Source: Tenacibaculum finnmarkense (lineage in GTDB: Bacteria > Bacteroidota > Bacteroidia > Flavobacteriales > Flavobacteriaceae). Taken from it: 64,000 nucleotides of DNA. The DNA is taken from positions 188,540-252,539 of the forward strand of contig NZ_OENA01000097.1 of assembly GCF_900239185.1 (NCBI RefSeq), read 5' to 3'. Of this stretch, positions 35,996 through 44,844 are shown one piece after another (position 1 is the stretch's first letter; each line of letters opens with the position of its first letter). The notes beneath the pieces are model-generated. The model was given only the letters and a program-made list of their open reading frames with translations. It was not told where the DNA came from and did no database searches. The position numbers and the translations under genes are program-made.

Positions 35996-36754
35996 ATGAT
36001 TCCAAAAATTATTCACTTCTGTTGGTATGGTAAAGGAGAGTACAATGAAACGATAAAAAAGTGTATTGCATCATGGCAAGAAAAATTACCAGATTATACG
36101 ATTAAAAAATGGGATGAGACAAATACTCCTTTTGATAAACTCCCGTTTTTAAAGTTACTTTATAAGCAGAAAAAATGGTCGTTTATAACAGATTATGTGC
36201 GATTATATGCATTATATAAAGAAGGAGGAGTTTATATGGATACTGATATTGAAATTTTAAAACGTTTTGATGAGTTACATAAAGAAGATTCTTTTACAGG
36301 CTTTCAAACAAACATGGAAGATTCTCCATTTCCTGTTGCAGCTGGAATGATTGGTGCTAAAAAAGGGAATATTTTTATTTTAGATTGTATTAAAGAAACT
36401 GAAAGAAAACAGCGTTTAAAATTTAACGGAATGGGAGGTCCGCCTATTTTAACAAAAGTATTGTTAAAATATGGTTTGAAGGAGTATAAAACTCAAACTA
36501 TAAAAAAAGTATTAGTATTAGATAAAAAATATTTTTATCCATTTTATATAAATGAAAAATTTACTAAAGAATGTATTAAACCTGAAACAATTTGTATTCA
36601 TTGGTGGGAAGATTCTTGGGGAAACAAGCAAAAAGGTTTCTCGTATATTTTAGATAGTCTAAGTAGAAAATTACAAAAATTACCATTAATTTTCTTAAAT
36701 AAAATTAGATACGCTTTTTTTGAGAAAAGTTTTTATATAATAGATCGTTTATAA
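35996..36754 (+). CDS. GT32-type glycosyltransferase (DXD sugar-binding region)
   Basis: 252 residues. IPKIIHFCWYG at the start, SFITDYVRLYALYKEGGVYMDTDIEI with the DxD of the Gly_transf_sug family near 80, and the C-terminal IHWWEDSW are hallmarks of OCH1/capsular-type retaining glycosyltransferases (GT32). It is first of a rightward run of three glycan genes. No signal peptide; cytoplasmic face of the membrane. Confidence 0.85.
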   Translation: MIPKIIHFCWYGKGEYNETIKKCIASWQEKLPDYTIKKWDETNTPFDKLPFLKLLYKQKKWSFITDYVRLYALYKEGGVYMDTDIEILKRFDELHKEDSFTGFQTNMEDSPFPVAAGMIGAKKGNIFILDCIKETERKQRLKFNGMGGPPILTKVLLKYGLKEYKTQTIKKVLVLDKKYFYPFYINEKFTKECIKPETICIHWWEDSWGNKQKGFSYILDSLSRKLQKLPLIFLNKIRYAFFEKSFYIIDRL

Positions 36755-36828
36755 TAAAAATTTTAAAAAATGGATATAGAATATATATCTTATTAAAATT
36801 AATGCTTTTAAATTACTTTATTTAATAT

Positions 36829-37662
36829 ATGTTTTTATCCATTATAATACCAGTTTATAATACACCAATAAAATTTCTAAAAGAATGCTTAGATAGTTTA
36901 AAGCTAATTCCATCTTCAATAACAAGTGAAATAATAATTGTAAATGATGGTTCAAAAAGTGAGGAAATATTAAATTATTTATCAAATTTAGATGAAAATA
37001 AATATTGTTTAATTCATAAAAAAAATGGAGGACCAGGTTCTGCTAGAAATGTAGGAATTAAAGAAGCTAAAGGCGAATATATTTTTCCTTTAGATGCAGA
37101 TGATATACTGAACGATGACTTTAGTTTATTTATAAGTTATCTTAAAGAAAATAAGAGTATAGATGTTTTGTATGGAGATTTATTATATTTTGGAGATATC
37201 GATAAAGTCGAAAAAAATCACGAGTTTAATAAAGTAGCGTTATGGTTTGAAAATAATATAGTTCCTGTATGTTCTTTTGTTAGAAGAGATCTTTGGGTAA
37301 AAGTAGGAGGTTTTGATGAAGGTTTAAAGACTTTTGAAGATTATGATTTTTGGATTCAGTGTGCTGTTAAAGGTGGTGATTTTAAATATTTACCGATGTT
37401 TACTTACAAATATCGTGTTATTGACAATGGAGTTTCACGATATCAAAATACAAAGATATTACATAAAAAATATTTTAAATTAATCAGAAGTAAAATACCT
37501 CTTACTGAAATAAAACTATCAGATGTTTTTAAATACATTAAAATTAGTTATTCAAGAAAAAGAACACAAAATAAAAATATATTAATAGCTAGTATAAGTG
37601 CTTTTTTTAGGTTATTAAAAGTGTTAAAAAAGATAATAATTAGGATAATAAATATAAAATAA
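36829..37662 (+). CDS. Family 2 glycosyltransferase
   Basis: 277 residues. Clear GT-A domain: LSIIIPVYNTPIKFLKECLDSL, EIIIVNDGSKS, GGPGSARNVGIKEAKGEYIF and PLDADD (DxD) at about 85-90, then FVRRDLWVKVGGFDEGLKTFEDYDFW in the acceptor half. The C-terminal 60 residues are basic and hydrophobic, likely membrane-attached. The gene is noticeably richer in A/T codons than its housekeeping neighbours. The following gene starts 1 base after its stop. Confidence 0.88.
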   Translation: MFLSIIIPVYNTPIKFLKECLDSLKLIPSSITSEIIIVNDGSKSEEILNYLSNLDENKYCLIHKKNGGPGSARNVGIKEAKGEYIFPLDADDILNDDFSLFISYLKENKSIDVLYGDLLYFGDIDKVEKNHEFNKVALWFENNIVPVCSFVRRDLWVKVGGFDEGLKTFEDYDFWIQCAVKGGDFKYLPMFTYKYRVIDNGVSRYQNTKILHKKYFKLIRSKIPLTEIKLSDVFKYIKISYSRKRTQNKNILIASISAFFRLLKVLKKIIIRIINIK

Positions 37663-37663
37663 T

Positions 37664-38689
37664 ATGAAACCTTTTTTTAAATGTGAATTAGAGTATTCGT
37701 GTTTTCCTCATTTGAATCAAATATATGACGGATTTAATAAGCTTAGCGAAAAAGGTATAATTGACCTTTCAGTTAAATATAGCACTTCTGCATCATCATC
37801 TTTAAAAGTGTTAGTTGATGGTAAATATACCGTTTTTTTTGATACAGCAGATGGTTTAAGTTGGATTCCTGCTTCTATAGAAGAAAATTTAAAATATTTT
37901 AAAAATAACATTAAAGCTGATTTTTATTTTAAAAGAAGTTTTAATCAGTTAATTACAGATAATGCACCAGACAACTGTAAAGTCTTTCCTTTAGGTTTAA
38001 ATTATTTGATCACACCTCAAAAATATTTAGACACTAATTTAAAACGAAAAATAAAATTTTTTGTTAAAAAAAATATAAAAAAAGCGAAAAATAATCGTTT
38101 TTATAGTAACGATTTTGAATTTTACCCCGTTCGTCATAAAACAAATAAAATATTGTTTTTAACTAGGTTATGGGACCCTAATGAGGTTTCGTTAGAGCAT
38201 TTAAAACAAGAAAGAGAGTTAATTAATAAAAATAGAATAAATTTCATTAAGAGTTGTAAAGCAGAATTCGGAGACAATTTTATAGGAGGAATTCAATATG
38301 ATAATTTTTCGAAAAAAAATGGTAAAGATTTATTAATGCCTTCTTCAATGACTAATAAGCGTAATTTTATGCAAACGGTAAAAGAAAGTAATATTTGTAT
38401 TTCTACTAAGGGGTTACATGATTCTATAGGATGGAAATTTGCGGAGTATGTAGCTGCATCAAGAGCGATAATAACAGAACCTTTATCTTATGAACTTCCA
38501 GGTGATTTTAATAATAATGAAAATTATTCGACATTTAAATCTACAAATGATTTAATGACTAATATATCTGAATTATTAGGTGATAATAATAAAATGGAAA
38601 ATATGATGTATAATAATTACGAATATTATAATAACTACTTAAGATCAGATAAATTAGTATTAAATGCTCTTTTAAAAATATATGAATAA
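37664..38689 (+). CDS. Probable glycosyltransferase, exostosin-like C-terminus
   Basis: 341 residues, soluble. I do not recognise the N-terminal 200 residues. The C-terminal part has NICISTKGLHDSIGWKFAEY followed by VAASRAIITEPL. This resembles the nucleotide-sugar-binding block of exostosin/GT47-like and GT-B enzymes (small-x-GLHDS-x-x-x-K-x-x-E-x-x-A-x-x-x-x-I). Position directly after a GT2 gene with 1-base spacing supports a glycan role. Strongly AT-rich, with many AAA/AAT codons. Confidence 0.6.
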   Translation: MKPFFKCELEYSCFPHLNQIYDGFNKLSEKGIIDLSVKYSTSASSSLKVLVDGKYTVFFDTADGLSWIPASIEENLKYFKNNIKADFYFKRSFNQLITDNAPDNCKVFPLGLNYLITPQKYLDTNLKRKIKFFVKKNIKKAKNNRFYSNDFEFYPVRHKTNKILFLTRLWDPNEVSLEHLKQERELINKNRINFIKSCKAEFGDNFIGGIQYDNFSKKNGKDLLMPSSMTNKRNFMQTVKESNICISTKGLHDSIGWKFAEYVAASRAIITEPLSYELPGDFNNNENYSTFKSTNDLMTNISELLGDNNKMENMMYNNYEYYNNYLRSDKLVLNALLKIYE

Positions 38690-38708
38690 AATTTAATTTT
38701 TAGATTAA

Positions 38709-39260
38709 ATGTTTGCAGAAATAAAAGAAAAATTAAAAACAGGCAAAACAATCCTCTATCCAACCGATACCGTTTGGGGTATCGGTTGTGATGCTACAAA
38801 TATTGAGGCTGTTCAAAAAGTATATCAACTAAAAAACAGGGCTGAATCTAAAAGTTTAATTATTTTAGTTGATTCGGTAGAAATGTTAAAAAACTATGTT
38901 GAGGTGCTTCCAAAACTAGCAATTCAGCTTATTGAAAATGCTAAGAAACCAACGAGTATTATATATCCAAATCCTAAAAATTTAGCAAAAAACACCATTG
39001 CTTCCGATAATACCATTGCTATTAGAATACCTAAAGATGATTTCTGTTTACAGTTGATAAAAGCCTTTGGTAAACCCATTGTATCTACATCGGCTAATAT
39101 TAGTGGACAACCAACCCCTAAAACATTTTCAGAAATAAGTACCGCAATTTTACAAAGTGTAGATTATGTGGTAGCTTTGCAATCTGATAAAAAAGTAGTG
39201 AAATCGTCTACTATTTTAAAAATAACAGCAACGAATGAAATTGAAATTATTAGAGAATAA
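38709..39260 (+). CDS. tsaC: Threonylcarbamoyl-AMP synthase (Sua5/YrdC/TsaC family)
   Basis: 183 residues, the short form without the Sua5 domain. TILYPTDTVWGIGCDATN (about 14-31), YQLKNRAESKSLIILV, KKPTSIIYP, IAIRIPKDDFCLQLIKAFGKPIVSTSANISG are family blocks. It makes threonylcarbamoyl-AMP for the tRNA t6A37 modification. The partner TsaE is encoded at 62474-62893. Confidence 0.93.
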   Translation: MFAEIKEKLKTGKTILYPTDTVWGIGCDATNIEAVQKVYQLKNRAESKSLIILVDSVEMLKNYVEVLPKLAIQLIENAKKPTSIIYPNPKNLAKNTIASDNTIAIRIPKDDFCLQLIKAFGKPIVSTSANISGQPTPKTFSEISTAILQSVDYVVALQSDKKVVKSSTILKITATNEIEIIRE

Positions 39261-39345
39261 ATTTTAATTTCTTTTATCAATTTTTTGACAAGCACTTTTA
39301 TAGTAACTTTTAAGAGTTGCTTTTTCTACTTTAATACCTACTAAT

Positions 39346-41361
39346 ATGCGTTATAAAATACCCAATTACTTGAAATTTTTATATGTAAATATTTTAAGTT
39401 TATTTCTTTTCGTAACTGTTTTAAGAGTTGCTTTTTACAGTTTCTTTATTAATAAATTAGTTATTGAAACCAATGATTTATTACAAGCAATTTCTTTTGG
39501 TGTTCGGTTCGATTTAAAAATGGCAATATTAGCTTTTGTTCCCGTAGCTTTAGGATATTTTTTATCTAAAAAGTTTTTCACTAAAAAACTAGCAAAAATA
39601 AGTTACCTGGTCTATTCGACTCTTTTATATTTGGTAATTGTATCTTTTTACCTATTTGATTTTGGGCATTACAGTTATTTGAATTTAAGAGTAAACGCGA
39701 GTGCTTTACGTTTCTTAGAAAATGTAAAAATATCGACACAAGTTTTTATGGAAAGTTACCCAGTTTATAAAGGTGGGTTTTTATTGTTAGTGTTGTTTTT
39801 CGTGATTATAAAATATCATAATTGGCTTTACACGAAGTTTTCAAAAACGAATTTTGTATCAGAAAAAAAGAATAAAATTATCTTTTCAATAGCTACTTTA
39901 TTTGTGTTGGCTTTTGGAGTTTTTAGTAGTTTTCAGCATTATCCTTTGCGATGGAGTCAAGCATTTTTTTCTAGTAGCAAAGAATTGAATCAGTTTTCAT
40001 TGAATCCTGTGCTGTATTTTGTCGATAGTTTTAAGTTTCGAAATGAAAATTACAATATTGATACGGCAAAAAAATATGTGCCGATTATCAATAATTATTT
40101 AGGAATAAAAGGCGATACCATCAATTTTGAAAGAAAAAGATCTTTTAAGATTAATGACAGCTTAGATATCTCAAAAAACAAACCAAATGTAGTTTTTGTA
40201 ATGATGGAATCTGTAGGGAATGCGTCTTTAAGTTATTACGGAAATCCTATTAAAAGTACACCCGTATTAGATAGTTTAATGCGAGAAAGCATCAGTTTTA
40301 CCAATCATTATGTACATAAAGCAACAACAGCAGGAAGTGTTTTTGGAAGTATTACAGGCCTGCCAGATATTGACAATGTAAAGTCAGCCTCTAGAAATCC
40401 GATGATTATCAATCAGCGAATATTATTTAATCAATTCGATGACTATGAAAAATTATATTTATTAGGTGGAAGTGCAAATTGGGCAAATATTAGGGCTGTT
40501 TTTCAGGCAAATATCCAAGGTTTAACCGTTTATGAAGAGGGGAGTTATCAAGAAGAAAATAGGGCAGATGTTTGGGGAATCGATGATTATGATTTATTTA
40601 AAGAAGCCGATAAAATTTTTAAAAAAACACATGATAGCAAGAAACCTTTTGTAGCATATTTACAAACAGCAACCAATCACATGCCTTTTACAGTGCCTGA
40701 TAAAAAAGGAAGTTATGAGCCTTTAAATGAGCAAGATGTTGACAAGGGAATCTTAAAAAAATCAGGATTTAAATCTGTAGCACAACTAAATGCGCTTCGA
40801 TATTTAGACTTTAATATTAATGAGTTTCTTAAAAGAGCTAAAAAATCAGGATATTATGACAACACTATTTTTGTTTTCTTTGGCGACCATCAAACAGCGA
40901 TGAATCCGATAACGCATTTCAGACCCGCACACACTAAATTAGGGCTTTTAATGCATAATGTGCCTTTTATTATTCATGCACCCAAATTGGTAAAACCACA
41001 AGAAATTACTAAAAATGCGCATTTAGTAGATGTTGTTCCGACAGTGATGAGTTTAATAAAGCAAGATTATACCAATTATACACTTGGTCAAAATGTTTTG
41101 GATAGTTTAAAAACCAACACTTTTTCGTTTGTTTATAGAAATATAAAAGGCGAGCCAGCTTCTGGAATTATAAAAGATTCGCTTTATTACTACAAAACAG
41201 TTTACAATAATAAACACGAATTAATCAATTTAAATAATAATTCGTTAAAAGATATTAGTAACGAAAACCCCGAAAATAAAGAATTAACCAAAGAAATGGA
41301 TGATTTATTAAGCTCTTTTTATCACAGTACAAAATATTTGTATTTTAATAATAAAAAGTAA
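39346..41361 (+). CDS. LTA-synthase-family membrane sulfatase-fold transferase
   Basis: 671 residues. About five TM helices in the first 200 residues, then an extracytoplasmic alkaline-phosphatase/sulfatase domain. Metal-site elements: PNVVFVMMESVGNAS near 280, ATTAGSVFGSITGLP with the presumed catalytic Thr near 327, and VFFGDHQTAMNP near 510. Family members transfer phosphoglycerol or phosphoethanolamine to lipid-linked or surface acceptors; in a Gram-negative flavobacterium the acceptor is unknown. An 18-bp piece of its coding start is repeated just upstream of the ATG. Confidence 0.85.
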   Translation: MRYKIPNYLKFLYVNILSLFLFVTVLRVAFYSFFINKLVIETNDLLQAISFGVRFDLKMAILAFVPVALGYFLSKKFFTKKLAKISYLVYSTLLYLVIVSFYLFDFGHYSYLNLRVNASALRFLENVKISTQVFMESYPVYKGGFLLLVLFFVIIKYHNWLYTKFSKTNFVSEKKNKIIFSIATLFVLAFGVFSSFQHYPLRWSQAFFSSSKELNQFSLNPVLYFVDSFKFRNENYNIDTAKKYVPIINNYLGIKGDTINFERKRSFKINDSLDISKNKPNVVFVMMESVGNASLSYYGNPIKSTPVLDSLMRESISFTNHYVHKATTAGSVFGSITGLPDIDNVKSASRNPMIINQRILFNQFDDYEKLYLLGGSANWANIRAVFQANIQGLTVYEEGSYQEENRADVWGIDDYDLFKEADKIFKKTHDSKKPFVAYLQTATNHMPFTVPDKKGSYEPLNEQDVDKGILKKSGFKSVAQLNALRYLDFNINEFLKRAKKSGYYDNTIFVFFGDHQTAMNPITHFRPAHTKLGLLMHNVPFIIHAPKLVKPQEITKNAHLVDVVPTVMSLIKQDYTNYTLGQNVLDSLKTNTFSFVYRNIKGEPASGIIKDSLYYYKTVYNNKHELINLNNNSLKDISNENPENKELTKEMDDLLSSFYHSTKYLYFNNKK

Positions 41362-41400
41362 TTTTTCAAAAAAACAGTACAGAATATTATCTAATAATTT

Positions 41401-42822
41401 ATGCAAGATCAATACTATAAAGAGGCAATTTCTGCCGAAATATTTCAATATATAAGCAAAGCAGCAGAACAATTACAGCTAGAAAGTTATGTAATTGGTG
41501 GCTTTGTTCGTGATTTTATTTTAGAACGAGGTACAGCAAAAGACATCGATGTGGTAGCTGTTGGTAGCGGTATTGAATTGGCTCAAAAAGTGGCTTCTTT
41601 ACTACCTAATAAACCAAAAGTTCAAGTTTTTAAAACCTACGGAACCGCTATGTTGCGCTATAAAGAGGTTGAAATAGAATTTGTTGGCGCTCGTAAAGAA
41701 TCTTATACCGAAGATAGCCGAAATCCTGAAGTGGAATCGGGGAGTTTACAAGACGATCAAAACAGGCGTGATTTTACTATAAATGCATTAGCGTTAAGTT
41801 TAAATAAAGATACCTTCGGATTATTATTAGATCCTTTTGATGGTATTGCCGATTTAGAAGCTAAAATAATAAAAACGCCGTTAGACCCTGATATTACCTA
41901 TTCTGACGATCCGTTGCGTATGATGCGTGCCATTCGTTTTGCCTCTCAATTAAACTTTGTTATTGAGCAAGAATCGTTAAGTGCTATTGCTAAAAATGCA
42001 AAACGTATTGATATCATCACCAAAGAACGTATTGTTGTTGAGTTAAATAAAATTTTAGCTTCGGATAAGCCTTCTATTGGATTTTTATTGTTAGAAGAAA
42101 CGGGTTTATTAGAACGTATCATTCCTGAATTAATCGCTTTAAAAGGTGTGGAAGAAGTTGAAGGACAGAAGCATAAAGATAATTTTTATCATACCTTAGA
42201 AGTAGTTGATAATATTGCAGAAAATACTGAAGATGTTTGGTTGCGTTGGGCAGCTTTATTGCATGATATAGGAAAAGCACCTACAAAACGTTATCATAAA
42301 AAACAAGGTTGGACATTTCATGCGCATGAATTTGTAGGCTCTAAAATGGTTTATAAATTATTCAAGCGATTAAAAATGCCCTTGAACAATAAAATGAAGT
42401 TTGTTCAAAAAATGGTCATGTTAAGCTCTCGCCCAATTGTGTTGGCTAGCGATGTTACCGATTCTGCGGTGCGTAGGTTGGTTTTTGATGCGGGCGATGA
42501 TGTAGATTCATTAATGACGCTTTGCGAAGCAGATATTACCACAAAAAATCCTAAGAAATTTAGCCGTTATCATAAAAATTTCGAGCTTGTTCGTGAAAAA
42601 ATTAAAGAAGTTGAAGAGCGCGATAAAGTGCGTAATTTTCAACCGCCAATTACTGGAGAGGAAATTATGAAGGCGTTCAATTTAACACCTTGTAGAGAAA
42701 TAGGTCAGATAAAAGAAGCGATAAAAGAAGCTATTTTAGACGGTGAAATTCCTAATGAACATAAAGCTTGTTACGATTTTATGATATTAAAAGGAAAAAA
42801 GTTAGGCTTAGAAATAGCGTAG
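41401..42822 (+). CDS. cca: CCA tRNA nucleotidyltransferase with HD domain
   Basis: 473 residues. Class II nucleotidyltransferase head: [20 protein letters not shown] (31-50) with the metal-binding DxD at 48-50 and the [11 protein letters not shown] block. RRRDxxINA and [15 protein letters not shown] follow. The HD phosphohydrolase domain starts about 285 with [10 protein letters not shown]. It adds or repairs the 3' CCA of tRNAs. A hairpin repeat and then a strong terminator follow. Confidence 0.93.
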   Translation: MQDQYYKEAISAEIFQYISKAAEQLQLESYVIGGFVRDFILERGTAKDIDVVAVGSGIELAQKVASLLPNKPKVQVFKTYGTAMLRYKEVEIEFVGARKESYTEDSRNPEVESGSLQDDQNRRDFTINALALSLNKDTFGLLLDPFDGIADLEAKIIKTPLDPDITYSDDPLRMMRAIRFASQLNFVIEQESLSAIAKNAKRIDIITKERIVVELNKILASDKPSIGFLLLEETGLLERIIPELIALKGVEEVEGQKHKDNFYHTLEVVDNIAENTEDVWLRWAALLHDIGKAPTKRYHKKQGWTFHAHEFVGSKMVYKLFKRLKMPLNNKMKFVQKMVMLSSRPIVLASDVTDSAVRRLVFDAGDDVDSLMTLCEADITTKNPKKFSRYHKNFELVREKIKEVEERDKVRNFQPPITGEEIMKAFNLTPCREIGQIKEAIKEAILDGEIPNEHKACYDFMILKGKKLGLEIA

Positions 42823-42833
42823 TTTTACAATTT

Positions 42834-42900
42834 TTGTCAATTCGAGTGATTTTAATGACTAAAAGGAATTTGAAGAAAAAAAAATCACTCGAACTGACAA
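42834..42900. repeat. Inverted-repeat element FR3, complete copy
   Basis: TTGTCAATTCGAGTGATTTT (42834-42853) faces AAAATCACTCGAACTGACAA (42881-42900): a 20-bp inverted repeat with one mismatch around a 27-base centre. The right arm recurs at 48717-48765 and 60599-60645 without this matching left arm. Confidence 0.85.
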
Positions 42901-42930
42901 GTTTATTTAGTTTTTAATAGGCTATAAATA

Positions 42931-42967
42931 AAAAAAGGAACGTTTTATAAAACGTTCCTTTTTTTTG
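42931..42967. terminator. Bidirectional intrinsic terminator
   Basis: AAAAAAGGAACGTTTT, TA, AAAACGTTCCTTTTTT. It lies between cca (plus) and the ABC exporter (minus). Confidence 0.9.
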
Positions 42968-43014
42968 TAATTATATTTAGTAAAAATAAATTTAGGATGG
43001 CCTTATCCGAAGTA

Positions 43015-44844
43015 TTACGTTAAAGACTGCATGGTAACCAATTTATAATACTCGCCTTTTTTAGCTAATAATTCGTCATGTTTTCCTTGTTCAACAATTG
43101 CGCCTTTTTTCATCACAACAATTTTATCGGCATTTTGAATGGTCGATAATCGGTGTGCAATAACCAAAGAAGTTCTGTTTTTCATCATTTTATCTAAAGC
43201 AACTTGTACCAATTGTTCCGATTCGGTATCTAAAGCTGAGGTTGCTTCATCTAAAATCATAATTGGTGGATTCTTTAAAACAGCTCTTGCAATAGATAAA
43301 CGTTGTTTTTGCCCTCCAGAAAGTGTGTTTCCACTGTCACCAATATTTGTATTATATTTTTCTGGTAAATTTTGAATAAATTCATCAGCATTTGCAATTT
43401 TTGCAGCTTCTAAAACAGCAGTGTCATTGGCATTTTGTGACCCTAACTTAAGGTTGTTTGTGATAGTGTCATTAAATAAAATAGAATCTTGTGATACAAT
43501 TCCCATCAAATTTCTTAACGATTTTTTGGTGATGTCTCTAATATTGTCGTCATCAATTACCACCTCTCCTTTATTTACATCATAAAAACGAGTAATAAGG
43601 TTTGCTAAAGTAGATTTTCCACTCCCAGACTGTCCAACCAAAGCAACAGTTTCGCCTTTATTAATAGTTAATGTAAAATCTTTTAAAACATAATCATCTT
43701 TATATTTAAAAGAAATGTTTTTAAATTCAATTTTATTTTTAAAGGTCTCTTTTATAGTTGCATTTGATTTGTCTTTAATAGTGTTTTCTGTATTTAAGAC
43801 CGTCATAATTCTTTCTGCAGAAGCTTCACCTTTTTGGATATTATAAAACGTTGATGTTATTAATTTTATAGGGTTTAAAACGGTGTAAAACAATACAATA
43901 TAACCAAAAAACTCATCTGGTTGTAGTGCGCTTGTTTTAGATAGAACTTCGGTTCCTCCGTACCAAAGAATGGCAATAATGGTTGCAGAACCTAAAAACT
44001 CACTCATAGGTGAAGCTAATGATTTCCTATGAAAAACACTTGTCGTTAATTGTTTAAAATTACTTGTAGAGTTATTGAATTTTGTTGCAATTACACTTTC
44101 AGCATTAAAACCCTTAATTATTCTTAAGCCGGTTAATGTTTCTTCAATAAAAGATAAAAAATTACCAGTTTCTTTTTGTGCTTTTGCTGAATTTGCTTTT
44201 AGTTTTTTACTTATAGATGATATTATAATACCAGAAACAGGTAGTAAAACAAAAACAAATAAGGTGAGTTTTAAACTCATAAAAAGCATGATAGAGATAG
44301 ATATTATAACTGTTAAAGGTTCTCTAACAATGGTTTCTATTGATGATATAATAGAACCCTCTACCTCTTGTACATCAGAAGTCATACGTGCTATGATATC
44401 TCCTTTTCTTTTTTCGGAAAAATAAGAAATCGGTAACTCAACAATTTTATCGTAGAGTTTATCTCGTAGGTCTTTTACAATACCTGTTCTTAAAAAAGCA
44501 ATAACATAAGACGCTAAATATCTAAATAAGTTTTTTAGAAAAAATAATGAAAGTGCTAATAAGCAAATAAATACAAGTGTATTTATGTCACCTTCTGTTT
44601 TTATTTTTTCTGATATAAAATGATAAAAACTATCTTTTAAAAAATCACCAATTTTACTAAGACCTTCATAGTTTGGCTCATTTATAATTTTTTTATCAGT
44701 ACCAAATAGAATCCCTAAAACAGGGATAAAAGCTAAAACTGATAGCACATTAAAAATTGCGTAAAGTATATTAAATACAATATTTAGAACTGTAAATTTT
44801 CGATACTTTTTTTCATATTTTAATATATCTTTAAAATATCCCAT
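43015..44844 (-). CDS. ABC exporter, MsbA-like lipid flippase type
   Basis: 609 residues, a half-transporter with an N-terminal six-helix membrane domain (to about 350) and a C-terminal ATPase. Walker A GQSGSGKST near 402-410, signature LSGGQKQR near 505, Walker B IMILDEATSALD near 525, His-loop IAHRLST. Such exporters flip lipid A or other lipids, or export peptides; context with envelope genes favours MsbA-like. It begins within the stop codon of the phosphomutase gene (TAATG overlap), so the two are coupled. Confidence 0.88.
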   Translation of the reverse strand: MGYFKDILKYEKKYRKFTVLNIVFNILYAIFNVLSVLAFIPVLGILFGTDKKIINEPNYEGLSKIGDFLKDSFYHFISEKIKTEGDINTLVFICLLALSLFFLKNLFRYLASYVIAFLRTGIVKDLRDKLYDKIVELPISYFSEKRKGDIIARMTSDVQEVEGSIISSIETIVREPLTVIISISIMLFMSLKLTLFVFVLLPVSGIIISSISKKLKANSAKAQKETGNFLSFIEETLTGLRIIKGFNAESVIATKFNNSTSNFKQLTTSVFHRKSLASPMSEFLGSATIIAILWYGGTEVLSKTSALQPDEFFGYIVLFYTVLNPIKLITSTFYNIQKGEASAERIMTVLNTENTIKDKSNATIKETFKNKIEFKNISFKYKDDYVLKDFTLTINKGETVALVGQSGSGKSTLANLITRFYDVNKGEVVIDDDNIRDITKKSLRNLMGIVSQDSILFNDTITNNLKLGSQNANDTAVLEAAKIANADEFIQNLPEKYNTNIGDSGNTLSGGQKQRLSIARAVLKNPPIMILDEATSALDTESEQLVQVALDKMMKNRTSLVIAHRLSTIQNADKIVVMKKGAIVEQGKHDELLAKKGEYYKLVTMQSLT

